The notes beneath the pieces were generated by a model. It saw only the letters and a list, made by a program, of their open reading frames with translations. It did not search any database and was not told where the DNA came from. Positions 8,236 through 16,771 of a stretch of DNA of 64,000 bases are shown here, one piece after another (the stretch's first letter is position 1; every line of letters begins with the position of its first letter). This DNA is from Palleronia rufa. GTDB lineage: Bacteria; Pseudomonadota; Alphaproteobacteria; Rhodobacterales; Rhodobacteraceae. The DNA is taken from assembly GCF_000743715.1 (NCBI RefSeq), contig NZ_JQEY01000013.1, positions 32,998-96,997 on the forward strand. The letters run 5' to 3'. A program made the position numbers and the translations under genes.

Positions 8236-9072
8236 TCAGAACCCGGTGCGTGCCGCCTCGTCGGCCAGCAGCGCCCGTTTCACCGGCAGGCCCCAGTGGT
8301 ATCCCCCGAGGCCACCGCTGGCGCGCAGCGCACGGTGGCAGGGCACCAGCCACGACACCGGGTTGCGCCCGACGGCGGTGCCCACAGCGCGGTGCGCCCG
8401 GGGGTGGCCGATGGCGCGGGCGATGTCGGAATAGGTGGTCACATGGCCGTCCGGGATCCTCAGGAGGGCCTCCCAGACCTTGATCTGGAACGGCCCGCCC
8501 ATGAGGTGCAGCCGTGCCGCGCCGCCCCGGGCGAGTGCGGCGGCATGGGGGGCGATGGCGGCCGGGTCGCGGGTATACCGCGCCCTGGGCCAGCGCGCGG
8601 TGAGGTCTGTCAGGGCGGCCTCGGTGCCCACGGACTCCGAAAACGCCAGACCGGCGATGCCACGGGGACTGGCCATGAGGATCATCGGGCCGAACGGTCC
8701 CGGCACCTCGTCCCAGGTCAGGGCAAGCCCCGCGCCGCGGCGGGCGTAGTCGCCGGGGCTCATCGCCTCCCAGCGCAGGAACAGATCGTGCAGCCGGCCC
8801 GATCCCGACAGCCCCACCGCATCGGCCGTGGCCAGCGTGGTGTGGCGCGACTCCAGCAGCGCCTTGGCATGGCCCAGCGTCAGGTACTGCTGGAACCGCT
8901 TGGGCGACACGCCCGCCCAGCGCGAGAACAGGCGCTGGAAATGGGCCGGGCTGAGGCCCATCTCGGCGGCGATGTCCTCAAGGCTCAGGTCGCGGCCCCG
9001 GTCGAGCCGGTCGATGGCGCGGCGCATGAGCTGCCAGTGATAGCGGGTGTCGGGATCCGGTGTCATGTCCAT
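8236..9072 (-). CDS. AraC-type HTH fused to methylated-DNA-cysteine methyltransferase (Ada-like)
   Basis: A 278-residue protein that repairs O6-alkylguanine by transferring the alkyl group to its own cysteine. An AraC-type double HTH is at about 8-105 (LSLEDIAAEMGLSPAHFQRL). The methyltransferase domain ends with the active-site motif VPCHRA (C about 247) after GNPxxxx-like VGRNPVSWL. The amino-terminal zinc/phosphotriester domain of E. coli Ada is missing, so sensing of methylphosphotriesters is not expected. It lies divergent to nth (109 bp apart), a sensible pairing of two DNA-repair genes. The start could be 9072 or 9066. Confidence 0.88.
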   Translation of the reverse strand: MDMTPDPDTRYHWQLMRRAIDRLDRGRDLSLEDIAAEMGLSPAHFQRLFSRWAGVSPKRFQQYLTLGHAKALLESRHTTLATADAVGLSGSGRLHDLFLRWEAMSPGDYARRGAGLALTWDEVPGPFGPMILMASPRGIAGLAFSESVGTEAALTDLTARWPRARYTRDPAAIAPHAAALARGGAARLHLMGGPFQIKVWEALLRIPDGHVTTYSDIARAIGHPRAHRAVGTAVGRNPVSWLVPCHRALRASGGLGGYHWGLPVKRALLADEAARTGF

Positions 9073-9180
9073 GCCGTCGACCCTATTATGCGGCGCGCGC
9101 ACGCGCGACCCGAAGCTTGCGCAATCGGGACCCGGCGACCGGCTTGCCAGGGGGCGACGCCGCGGGCAAGAGGGACCGCG

Positions 9181-9825
9181 ATGGCCAAGCCGCTTCCATA
9201 CCAGACCCAGGTCGAGGTCTTCCGACGCTTTCACGCCGCCGCGCCGGAGCCCGAAGGCGAGCTGGAGCACGTCAACGCCTATACGCTGGTGGTGGCCGTG
9301 GCCCTGTCGGCCCAGGCGACGGACGCGGGCGTGAACAAGGCCACGCGCGCGCTCTTCCAGGTGGCCGACACGCCGCAGAAGATGCTGGCGCTGGGAGAGG
9401 ACGGGCTGACCGCGCATATCAAGACCATCGGCCTGTTCCGCCAGAAGGCGAAGAACGTCATCCGGCTCAGCCGGATCCTGGTCGACGAGCACGCCGGAGA
9501 GGTGCCCGCGTCGCGCGCCGCGCTGGAGGCGCTGCCGGGGGTGGGGCGCAAGACCGCCAACGTGGTGCTGAACATGTGGTGGCGGCATCCAGCGCAGGCC
9601 GTGGACACGCATATCTTTCGCGTCGGCAACCGCACCCGGATCGCGCCCGGCCGGGATGTGGTGGCGGTGGAGCGCGCGCTGGAGGACAACGTGCCGGCGC
9701 CCTACCAGCTTCATGCCCATCACTGGCTGATCCTGCACGGGCGCTACGTCTGCACCGCCCGCAAACCGAAATGCCCGGTCTGTCTGATCCGGGACCTGTG
9801 CCCCTATCCGGAGAAGACCGAATGA
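9181..9825 (+). CDS. nth: Endonuclease III (DNA glycosylase/AP lyase)
   Basis: A 214-residue base-excision-repair enzyme removing oxidised pyrimidines and nicking the AP site. The helix-hairpin-helix LPGVGRKTANVVLN carries the catalytic lysine (K about 124), and the catalytic aspartate is in AVDTHIFR. The C-terminal [4Fe-4S] motif C-x6-C-x2-C-x5-C is complete (CTARKPKCPVCLIRDLC). The length is normal. The stop overlaps the next start by ATGA, coupling it to the kinase gene. Confidence 0.96.
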   Translation: MAKPLPYQTQVEVFRRFHAAAPEPEGELEHVNAYTLVVAVALSAQATDAGVNKATRALFQVADTPQKMLALGEDGLTAHIKTIGLFRQKAKNVIRLSRILVDEHAGEVPASRAALEALPGVGRKTANVVLNMWWRHPAQAVDTHIFRVGNRTRIAPGRDVVAVERALEDNVPAPYQLHAHHWLILHGRYVCTARKPKCPVCLIRDLCPYPEKTE

Positions 9826-10802
9826 CCAAGGTAATCGGCATCGGCAATGCCATCGTCGATGTGATCGCGCGGGCCGAGGATACGTTCCTCGACCACATGG
9901 GGATCGAGAAAGGGATCATGCAGCTGATCGAGCGCGAGCGGGCGGAACTGCTCTATGCCGCCATGGACGGCCGGGTGGAGACGCCCGGCGGGTCCGTCGC
10001 CAACACCATCGCCGGTCTGGGGCGTCTCGGGGTGGATGCGGCGTTCGTCGGCAAGGTCCGGGACGACGCGCTGGGCCGCGGCTATGCGCAGGGCATGGAG
10101 GCGGACGGGATCGGTTTTCCCAACCCGCCCGTGAAAGGCGCGCCGCTGCCCACCTCCCGCAGCATGATCTTCGTCTCCCCGGACGGCGAGCGCTCGATGA
10201 ACACCTATCTCGGGGCCGGCGCGGATCTGGGCGCGGAGGACGTGGCGCCGGACACGTTCGCAGAGGGCGGGCTGGTGTTCCTCGAAGGGTATCTCTTCGA
10301 CAAGGAGGAGGGCAAGTCGGCGTTCCGCCATGCCGCGCGGCTGATGCACGCGGCGGGCGGGCAGGCGGCGATCACCCTTTCGGACCCGTTCTGCACCGAG
10401 CGTCACCGCGACGATTTCCAGGCCCTCATCGCCGGTGAGATGGACGTGACGATCGGCAACCAGGAGGAATGGACGACGCTCTACGGGACCGACCTGGATG
10501 ACGCGCTGGCCCGCGCGGCCCGGGCCTGCCGGACCGTGGTCTGCACCCGCTCCGGCGCCTCCGTCGTGATCGTCCGGGACGGCGCGCGGGTCGAGGTGCC
10601 GGTGAACCGGGTGGTGCCGGTGGATGCGACCGGGGCGGGAGATCAGTTCGCCGCCGGGTTCCTTTACGGGCTGGTCACGGGCCGCGACATGGAGACCGCG
10701 GGGCGCATGGGCGTGGCCTGCGCGGCAGAGGTGATCGGTCACATGGGACCGCGCCCAGAGGCCGACATGGCCGCGCGGTTCCGCGACATGGGACTGGTCT
10801 GA
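9822..10802 (+). CDS. PfkB-family sugar kinase, probable adenosine kinase
   Basis: A 326-residue PfkB/ribokinase-family kinase. It starts GIGNAIVDVIA, has the PGGSVANTIAGLGRLG substrate-binding segment near residue 50, and ends with the catalytic/anion-hole motif VDATGAGDQFAAGFLYG (D about 288). Closely similar alphaproteobacterial proteins are annotated adenosine kinase, phosphorylating adenosine to AMP; other PfkB substrates cannot be excluded from sequence alone. It is translationally coupled to nth through an ATGA overlap, a conserved arrangement in this group without a known functional link. Confidence 0.8.
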   Translation: MTKVIGIGNAIVDVIARAEDTFLDHMGIEKGIMQLIERERAELLYAAMDGRVETPGGSVANTIAGLGRLGVDAAFVGKVRDDALGRGYAQGMEADGIGFPNPPVKGAPLPTSRSMIFVSPDGERSMNTYLGAGADLGAEDVAPDTFAEGGLVFLEGYLFDKEEGKSAFRHAARLMHAAGGQAAITLSDPFCTERHRDDFQALIAGEMDVTIGNQEEWTTLYGTDLDDALARAARACRTVVCTRSGASVVIVRDGARVEVPVNRVVPVDATGAGDQFAAGFLYGLVTGRDMETAGRMGVACAAEVIGHMGPRPEADMAARFRDMGLV

Positions 10803-11315
10803 CAGCGGCCGGCCGCATTCCGGTCCGGGCCGATGGCCTGTCGCCGGGTGCCCTGACAGCGTGCGCGGCAGGTTGGGTGGCGGCATCGCAGAGCCGGCGC
10901 GCCCGCCGGCCCGGGCGCCGATGGACGCCCCGCACGCGGACGCCGAAGGCTGGAGCCTTGCCCTCCGGCGCAGGCAAGGCGGAGCGTGGAGATCGGCGGC
11001 CCCATCGCCGCGACACGGCAGGCGGGGCTTCGCAAGGGTCGGCCCTGAGAAGGCCCGCGCGTGCTCCTGCGACCCCGGCACCTGTTCGCCGGGGCCGGCC
11101 GGACCCGATATTCCGCGCGGGGAAGAGCCCGAAGCGGCGCACCCGCGCCGGCACTTCGTCCGGACACGCCAGGATCCGCCGCAGCCGCGGTGACCGTCGA
11201 GGCGCCTCCCAACTCGAACTCTCGGCCACCGCTCCTGGATCCGATGCGCGGGACGGCCGTCGGACCGGTGCGGGGCCTGCGCCGCAATCGCCTTACCCGG
11301 GCGGGATGGGCCCGG
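10803..11315. other. 513-bp intergenic gap, no gene seen
   Basis: GC-rich sequence between the kinase gene and the convergent pxpA. All six frames carry open stretches, but none has a ribosome-binding site, a family motif or Rhodobacterales-like codon usage. No tRNA, hairpin with T-tract or repeat was found. Confidence 0.5.
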
Positions 11316-12071
11316 TCAGAACCGCGCGATCGTCACCCCGTCGCGTTCCAGCCGCGCGCGGAGGGTGCGGGCGGCGGCGACGGCCGACGGCTCGTCGCCG
11401 TGCAGGCAGATCGTGTCGATCCGGGTCTCGATGCGGGTGCCTCTCGCGGTGACGATGGCACCCTCCCGGACCATGGTGGACATCCGCTCGGCGGCCTCGT
11501 CGGCATCGGTGATCATGGCGCCCGGCAGGCCGCGCGGGATCAGCGTGCCGTCCTCGGCATAGCCCCGGTCGGCGAAGATCTCGGCGGCATAGGCGCACCC
11601 CAGCGCCTTCGCGGCCTCTTCCATGGGGGTCGCGGCCAGGACCATGATGATGAGGTCGGGATCGACCTCCAGCGCCGCGGCATAGGCGGCGCGGGCCATC
11701 TCCGCATCGGCCATCGCCATGTTCGACAGCGCGCCGTGCAGCTTGAGATGGCGGACCGTTCCGCCCGCCGCCCGCGCCATGCCCTGAGCCGCGCCCAGCT
11801 GGTACTGGACCATGCGCGCCATGCTGGCGGTCTCCATCCTCATCTGCCGGCGGCCGAAGCCCTGCAGGTCGGGAAATCCCGGATGCGCGCCGATGCCGAC
11901 GCCATTCGCCACCGCGCGGGCCATCGTCGCGGCCATGGTGTCCCAGTCGCCGGCGTGGAAGCCGCAGGCGATGTTGGCCGAGGTCACCACGTCGAGAAGC
12001 GCTGCGTCGTCGCCCATGCGCCAGGGGCCGAATCCCTCTCCCATGTCCGAGTTCAGATCGACGCTGGTCAT
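11316..12071 (-). CDS. pxpA: 5-oxoprolinase subunit A (LamB/YcsF family)
   Basis: A 251-residue subunit of the three-part ATP-dependent 5-oxoprolinase PxpABC, which opens pyroglutamate to glutamate. The family signature VDLNSDMGEGFGPW starts the protein, followed by ANIACGFHAGD, GIGAHPGFPD and HLKLHGALSN. The C-terminal RIDTICLHGDEPSAV is also characteristic. It is the last gene of the pxpB-pxpC-pxpA unit; its start overlaps the pxpC stop by 4 bp, so the three are translationally coupled. Confidence 0.95.
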   Translation of the reverse strand: MTSVDLNSDMGEGFGPWRMGDDAALLDVVTSANIACGFHAGDWDTMAATMARAVANGVGIGAHPGFPDLQGFGRRQMRMETASMARMVQYQLGAAQGMARAAGGTVRHLKLHGALSNMAMADAEMARAAYAAALEVDPDLIIMVLAATPMEEAAKALGCAYAAEIFADRGYAEDGTLIPRGLPGAMITDADEAAERMSTMVREGAIVTARGTRIETRIDTICLHGDEPSAVAAARTLRARLERDGVTIARF

Positions 12072-13087
12072 GGGTCGGGCTCCTGTCCTTCTGGGCGGCC
12101 GGCGGTGACGCCGGAGATGAGCTGGTAGCGGCCGAGGTCGCGGATGTCGCGCGGGTCGCGGGTCAGGCGGCGGACCTTGCCGCGCAGCGCCGCCAGCAGG
12201 CGGTCGTCGGACAGGTGGTCGCGCATCGCCTCTTCGCGGGTCACGAAGCGGAACCGCAGCGCGGCGCCCGGCGGGGCCTGGAGCGCGCGCGGCAGGTCCA
12301 TGGGCACGACGGCGCCGATCCGGGGATAGCCGCCGGTGGTCTGGCATTCCGGCCCCAGCAGGTAGGGCCTGCCCTCGCCGGTCATCTGGATGTCGCCGGG
12401 GCGGGCGATCTCGGACAGCAGCGACAGCTGCCCGTCGGTGGCGAAGGGCGCGCCGTCGTGATCGAGGCGCACGCCCTGGCGGTTGCCCTGCGGCGCGCGG
12501 ACGAAGGCGGTGTCCTGGAACCGCGCGATGTCCTTGGCCGAGAACAGCGCGGTATGGGCCGACGGCAGGATGCGCAGCGTGCCGCCCGCAAAGCGCGCCC
12601 CGGCGTCCAGCACCCGGTCCGTCCGTCCGGCGGTGTCGTCGCCGAGCGGCAGGTCGTCGCCGCTGTCGAGCGCGCGTCCCAGGCCGGCGGCAAGATGCGC
12701 GGCGCGGCTGCCCAGGCGGATCGCGGTGTCGATGCCGCCCCCGAACGACAGATAGCCGTAGCCGCCCCCGGCAGGGCTGACCGACAGGGTCTGCCCCTGC
12801 GCGACAGCGTGCACGGCGTGCCAGGTCAGCGGGTCACCGTCGAGCCTGGCGGTCATCGGCGTGCCGGTCAGCGCCAGCCGGGCGGGCCGGTCGAAGCGGA
12901 TCGTGGCCGGAACGGGCGGCAGCTCGATCGCGGCGGTGGGGTCCTGGTCCAGAAGCGCCGCGGCCTCCAGGATCGCCAGCCGGTCGGCGGCACCGCCCCG
13001 CGACAGGCCCTGCGCGATATAGCCGCCCCGGCCCAGATCCTGGACCGTGGCGCCGGGACCGATGCGGGCGACGGTCAGGCCGGTCAT
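12068..13087 (-). CDS. pxpC: 5-oxoprolinase subunit C
   Basis: A 339-residue biotin-dependent-carboxyltransferase-like subunit of 5-oxoprolinase. The N-terminus VARIGPGATVQDLGRGG is the hallmark of the family, followed by GLSRGGAADRLA and YGYLSFGGGID. Mid-protein LLSEIARPGDIQMTGEGRPY and LGPECQTTGGYPRIG are conserved. It overlaps pxpB and pxpA by 4 bp each, giving a tightly coupled operon. In earlier annotation such genes were called urea amidolyase or allophanate hydrolase subunit 2. Confidence 0.94.
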   Translation of the reverse strand: MTGLTVARIGPGATVQDLGRGGYIAQGLSRGGAADRLAILEAAALLDQDPTAAIELPPVPATIRFDRPARLALTGTPMTARLDGDPLTWHAVHAVAQGQTLSVSPAGGGYGYLSFGGGIDTAIRLGSRAAHLAAGLGRALDSGDDLPLGDDTAGRTDRVLDAGARFAGGTLRILPSAHTALFSAKDIARFQDTAFVRAPQGNRQGVRLDHDGAPFATDGQLSLLSEIARPGDIQMTGEGRPYLLGPECQTTGGYPRIGAVVPMDLPRALQAPPGAALRFRFVTREEAMRDHLSDDRLLAALRGKVRRLTRDPRDIRDLGRYQLISGVTAGRPEGQEPDP

Positions 13088-13902
13088 TCCGCGATCTCCA
13101 CGATCTCGACGCCGCCATCCGGGGGCGAAAGCGCGTCCAGATCCGCCGCGGACACGGGCCGCAGCCGGATCTCATCGCCCGGCGCGATGGCGATGGGGCG
13201 GTCGGGATCGTCGGGGCGGAAGCCGTGGAACCGGGTCATGGCGACCTGGTTCCAGCCGGTGGGCCCGGACGTGGCGAAGACGATGGCCTGCCGCACCGCG
13301 ACCACCACCGCACCGGTCGGCACCCGGGTCAGGTCCGTCCGGCGGGCGATGTCCCAGGCCGGCGGCAGGTCCCCCAGATAGGCCTGGCCCGGCGCGTAGC
13401 CCAGCGCGAGCGCGCGCAGCGGGTCGGCGCAGAGCTGCGCGATGGCCGCATCGCGGGATATCCCAACGGCTGCGGCCACGTCGTCCAGGCGCGGGGCGTG
13501 GTCGCCGTCGAAACAGGCGGGAATGGTGAAGCGGCGGCGGCCGGCGGGCAGGGGGGCGTCGCGCCAGTCGCGGCTGTCCAGCAGGTCGGCCGCGCGGTCG
13601 CGGAGCCCGTCATAGGCGGTCCGCCCGGGATCGAAGGTCAGGTAGGCCGAGGCGAGCGAGGTCGCCGTCTCCGTCACCCCGTCCCAGCCTTCGGCATCCA
13701 CCGCCGCGCGGAACGCCAGGGCGGCGCGGTTCGCCGCCTCGTCCAGCGAATCGGCGAAGGTGACCAGCAGGCCGTCCAGCCCCAGCGGCGTCAGGCGCGG
13801 CGGGGCGGACGGGCCGGAAAGGGCCGAAGGATCGGGCAAGGGACGCTCCGGGCGCGGAGGATTTGACTTGCCAAGGGTTTCTCCGTCACGTGGGATTGTC
13901 AA
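13084..13902 (-). CDS. pxpB: 5-oxoprolinase subunit B
   Basis: A 272-residue subunit B (formerly allophanate hydrolase subunit 1). Conserved segments include IPACFDGDHAPRLDDVA, GYAPGQAYLGDLP, VPTGAVVVAVRQAIVFA and SGPTGWNQV. The first roughly 38 residues (proline-rich) precede the usual family start PRLTPLGLDGLLV; no other in-frame start codon exists between, so the ATG at 13902 is kept. It is the first gene of the pxpBCA operon, with a 77-bp divergent promoter region shared with the TRAP transporter operon, which suggests co-regulation. Confidence 0.93.
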   Translation of the reverse strand: MTIPRDGETLGKSNPPRPERPLPDPSALSGPSAPPRLTPLGLDGLLVTFADSLDEAANRAALAFRAAVDAEGWDGVTETATSLASAYLTFDPGRTAYDGLRDRAADLLDSRDWRDAPLPAGRRRFTIPACFDGDHAPRLDDVAAAVGISRDAAIAQLCADPLRALALGYAPGQAYLGDLPPAWDIARRTDLTRVPTGAVVVAVRQAIVFATSGPTGWNQVAMTRFHGFRPDDPDRPIAIAPGDEIRLRPVSAADLDALSPPDGGVEIVEIAE

Positions 13903-13979
13903 ACGGGAATGCCCCGGCCAGTCCGGACGCAGCCCGCAACAGCCGAACCAACCGGCGCCACACGAAGGGAGACCACCCC
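13903..13979. promoter_or_regulatory. Divergent promoter region between pxpBCA and the TRAP operon
   Basis: Only 77 bp separate the two start codons, so both promoters and any shared operator must be here. GAAGGGAG at 13964-13971 is the dctP ribosome-binding site. I cannot assign -35/-10 boxes with confidence. Confidence 0.4.
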
Positions 13980-14942
13980 ATGAGCCTTACCGTAAGACTG
14001 GCCGCACTGGCCGCCTGCCTTGCCGTTCCCGCCACCGCCCAGACCTGGGACATGCCGACGCCCTATGGCGACGGCATCTTCCACACCCAGAACGCGCGCG
14101 CGTTCGCCGCCGACGTCAAGGAGGCCACCGGAGGCGCGCTGGAACTGACCGTCCATTCGGCCGGATCGCTGTTCCCGCACGAAGAGATCAAGGGCGCGGT
14201 GCGCTCCATGCAGGTGCCGATCGGGGAATTCTTCCTGTCCCGCCTGTCGAACGAGGATCCGGCCTACGGGCTCGACAGCCAGCCGTTCCTGGCCACCTCC
14301 TACGAGCAGGCCGAGGCGCTGTGGCAGGCGCAGAAACCCGTCATCACCGACCTTCTGGCCGAGCAGGGGCTGATGCCGCTCTACGCGGTGCCATGGCCGC
14401 CCCAGGGGCTCTATACCAACGGCGAGATCGCCACCGTGGCGGATCTGAACGGTCTGCGGTTCCGCGCCTACAACGCCCAGCTGGAAGAGTTCGCCGGCGC
14501 CGCCGGCGCCTCCCCCGTGCAGGTCGAGGCGCCCGACATCCCGCAGGCGTTCTCCACCGGCCAGGTGGAGGCGATGATCACCTCGCCCTCCACGGGCGTG
14601 AATTCCAAGGCATGGGATTTCCTGACCCATTACACGCCGATCAACGCCTGGCTGCCGAAGAACATCGTGGTGGTGAACCAGCGCATGTTCGACCGCCTGC
14701 CGCAGGACCAGCAGCAGGCGCTTCTGGACGCCGCCGCGGCCGCCGAGACGCGCGGCCGCGAGATGTCGATGCGGGAGGCCGAGGAGATGACCCAGGCGCT
14801 GGCCGACAACGGCATCACCGTCTACGAGCCGTCCGATGAGCTGCTGTCCGGGCTGCAGCAGATCGGCGACCAGATGCTGTCCGAGCTGCGGGCGAATGCC
14901 GGGCAAGAGACCGTCGCGATCCTCGACAGCTTCCAGAACTGA
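13980..14942 (+). CDS. TRAP transporter solute-binding protein (DctP family), likely pyroglutamate
   Basis: A 320-residue periplasmic binding protein. The signal peptide covers about 1-21 (cleavage at TAQ). The mature part is a DctP-type fold: GGALELTVHSAGSLFPHEEI, GLRFRAYNAQ (the region carrying the conserved substrate arginine), FSTGQVEAMITS and NIVVVNQRMF. One subfamily of DctP proteins is known to bind pyroglutamate, and this gene sits face to face with the 5-oxoprolinase operon, so pyroglutamate is the best ligand guess. That is contextual inference. The stop shares one base with the next start. Confidence 0.9.
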   Translation: MSLTVRLAALAACLAVPATAQTWDMPTPYGDGIFHTQNARAFAADVKEATGGALELTVHSAGSLFPHEEIKGAVRSMQVPIGEFFLSRLSNEDPAYGLDSQPFLATSYEQAEALWQAQKPVITDLLAEQGLMPLYAVPWPPQGLYTNGEIATVADLNGLRFRAYNAQLEEFAGAAGASPVQVEAPDIPQAFSTGQVEAMITSPSTGVNSKAWDFLTHYTPINAWLPKNIVVVNQRMFDRLPQDQQQALLDAAAAAETRGREMSMREAEEMTQALADNGITVYEPSDELLSGLQQIGDQMLSELRANAGQETVAILDSFQN

Positions 14943-15466
14943 TGCGGCGCGCGCTGGACGCGACCTATGCGGCGGCCGGGTGGGCCGCCGCGCTGTGCAT
15001 CCTGGGGATCGCGGTGATCGTGTCGGCGCAGGTGGCGCTGAACGCGACCGCCCGGCTGCTGGGGCCGCAGGCCACGGCGACGATCCCCTCCTACGCGGAT
15101 TTCTCCGGCTTCGCGCTGGCGGCGGCGACGTTCCTGGCGCTGGCGCCCACGCTTCGGGCGGGGGTGCATATCCGGGTCAATCTGATGATCCGGCGGCTGG
15201 GTCCGCGTGCGGCGCGGGCGCTGGAGCTTCCGACCCTGCTTCTGGCGGCCGCCGTGGCGGGCTATGCGACCTGGTACGCGGGCGTGACCACGTGGGAAAG
15301 CTGGCGCTACGGCGACACCTCTCCGGGCATGGTGCCGGTGCCGCTGTGGATCCCGCAGGTCTTCATGGTGGCCGGGCTGGGGCTGCTCTGCGTGGCGCTC
15401 ATCGACACGTTCATCGAGGCGCTTTCGTCCGACGGCCCGGTCGTGTCGGACGCCGGGGACATGTGA
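14942..15466 (+). CDS. TRAP transporter small permease (DctQ family)
   Basis: A 174-residue membrane protein with four predicted helices (about 10-32, 52-72, 97-117 and 133-153), as expected of DctQ. It has the conserved IRVNLMIRRL after the second helix and PLWIPQVFMVAGLGLL in the fourth. Together with DctM it forms the Na+-driven transport unit fed by the binding protein. It overlaps dctP by one base (TGATG) and ends 3 bp before dctM. Confidence 0.92.
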   Translation: MRRALDATYAAAGWAAALCILGIAVIVSAQVALNATARLLGPQATATIPSYADFSGFALAAATFLALAPTLRAGVHIRVNLMIRRLGPRAARALELPTLLLAAAVAGYATWYAGVTTWESWRYGDTSPGMVPVPLWIPQVFMVAGLGLLCVALIDTFIEALSSDGPVVSDAGDM

Positions 15467-15469
15467 GCC

Positions 15470-16771
15470 ATGGGCGATCCGGCGATCTTCGGCATCCTGC
15501 TGACCGTGCTCATCGTGCTGCTGGCCTCCGGTCTCTGGGTGGCGCTGTCGCTTCTGGTCATGGCGCTGACGGCGATGGTGTTCTTCACCAACGCGCCGGC
15601 GGGGCTGGTCATGGCGACCACGCTCTGGGGCAATTCGCACAGCTGGCCGCTGGCGGCGCTGCCGCTGTTCATCCTGATGGGAGAGATCCTGCTGCGCTCC
15701 AGGCTGTCGGACGACATGTTCTCCGGGCTGGCCCCCTGGCTCACCCGCGCGCCGGGGCGGCTGCTGCACGTCAACATCCTGGGCTGCGCGATCTTCGCCG
15801 CGGTCTCCGGCTCTTCCGCCGCGACGGCGGCGACCATCGGCAAGATGAGCGTGCCGGAACTGACTTCGCGCGGCTACCCCGAAAGCCTGGTGCTGGGCAC
15901 GCTGGCGGGATCGGCCACGCTGGGTCTGCTGATCCCGCCGTCGATCATCCTGATCGTCTATGGCGTGGCGACCGAGCAATCCATCGCCCGGCTGTTCGTG
16001 GCGGGCATCCTGCCCGGAGCGATGCTGGTGGCGATGTTCGCCGGCTACGTGGCGATCCGGGCATGGATGGACCCCGACCTGATCCCGGGAGAGGCGGGCG
16101 AATACACCTTGCGCGAAAAGCTGGTCGCCGCGCGCCGGCTGATCCCGGTGTTCCTGCTGATCCTGGGGGTGATCGGGTCGATCTATTCGGGCATCGCGTC
16201 GCCCACCGATGCGGCGGCGGTGGGGGTCGTGCTGTCGGTGATCCTGGCGGCCTCCACCGGCGGCTTCGGGTTCGCCGATTTCCGCGACGCGCTCATGGGG
16301 GCGACCATGACCTCGTGCATGATCGCCTTCATCCTGCTGGGCGCGGCCTATCTGTCCATCGCCATGGGCTTCACCGGCATCCCGCGCAACCTGGCCGCCT
16401 GGATCGGCACGTTCGAGCTGGGCCGCTACGGGCTTCTGGCGGTGCTGATGGTGTTCTTCGTGATCCTGGGCTGCTTTCTGGACGGGATCAGCCTGGTGGT
16501 GCTGACCACCTCCATCGTCCTGCCCATGGTCGAGGCGCAGGGGATCGACCCGTTGTGGTTCGGCATCTTCCTGGTGCTGGTGGTGGAGATGAGCCAGATC
16601 ACCCCCCCCGTGGGGTTCAACCTCTTCGTCATCCAGGGTCTGACCGGCATCGACATCCTGCGCGTGGCCCGCGCGGCGCTGCCGTTCTTCCTGCTGCTGC
16701 TGCTGGGCGCCGCGCTCATCACCGTGTTTCCGTCCATCGTCACCGTCCTGCCGGACGCGATGGGCAACTGA
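15470..16771 (+). CDS. TRAP transporter large permease (DctM family)
   Basis: A 433-residue permease with about 12-13 helices, the normal length. DctM signatures are visible: ALPLFILMGEIL near residue 60, FAAVSGSSAATAATIGKM, LAGSATLGLLIPPSIILIVYG and the C-terminal EMSQITPPVGFNLFVIQG. It carries the Na+-coupled solute pathway. The stop codon shares a base with the start of the downstream reductase gene, making that gene part of the same transcript. Confidence 0.95.
   Translation: MGDPAIFGILLTVLIVLLASGLWVALSLLVMALTAMVFFTNAPAGLVMATTLWGNSHSWPLAALPLFILMGEILLRSRLSDDMFSGLAPWLTRAPGRLLHVNILGCAIFAAVSGSSAATAATIGKMSVPELTSRGYPESLVLGTLAGSATLGLLIPPSIILIVYGVATEQSIARLFVAGILPGAMLVAMFAGYVAIRAWMDPDLIPGEAGEYTLREKLVAARRLIPVFLLILGVIGSIYSGIASPTDAAAVGVVLSVILAASTGGFGFADFRDALMGATMTSCMIAFILLGAAYLSIAMGFTGIPRNLAAWIGTFELGRYGLLAVLMVFFVILGCFLDGISLVVLTTSIVLPMVEAQGIDPLWFGIFLVLVVEMSQITPPVGFNLFVIQGLTGIDILRVARAALPFFLLLLLGAALITVFPSIVTVLPDAMGN

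Noticed and set aside
7657..9180. Long open frame upstream of nth in the same frame
   Set aside because: It is antisense to the OmpA-like and Ada-like genes; only the part from 9181 has endonuclease III motifs and a sensible start.
14836..16770. Open frame extending the bciA-like gene upstream
   Set aside because: It overlaps dctQ and dctM in another frame. The reductase begins at 16771 directly after the dctM stop.
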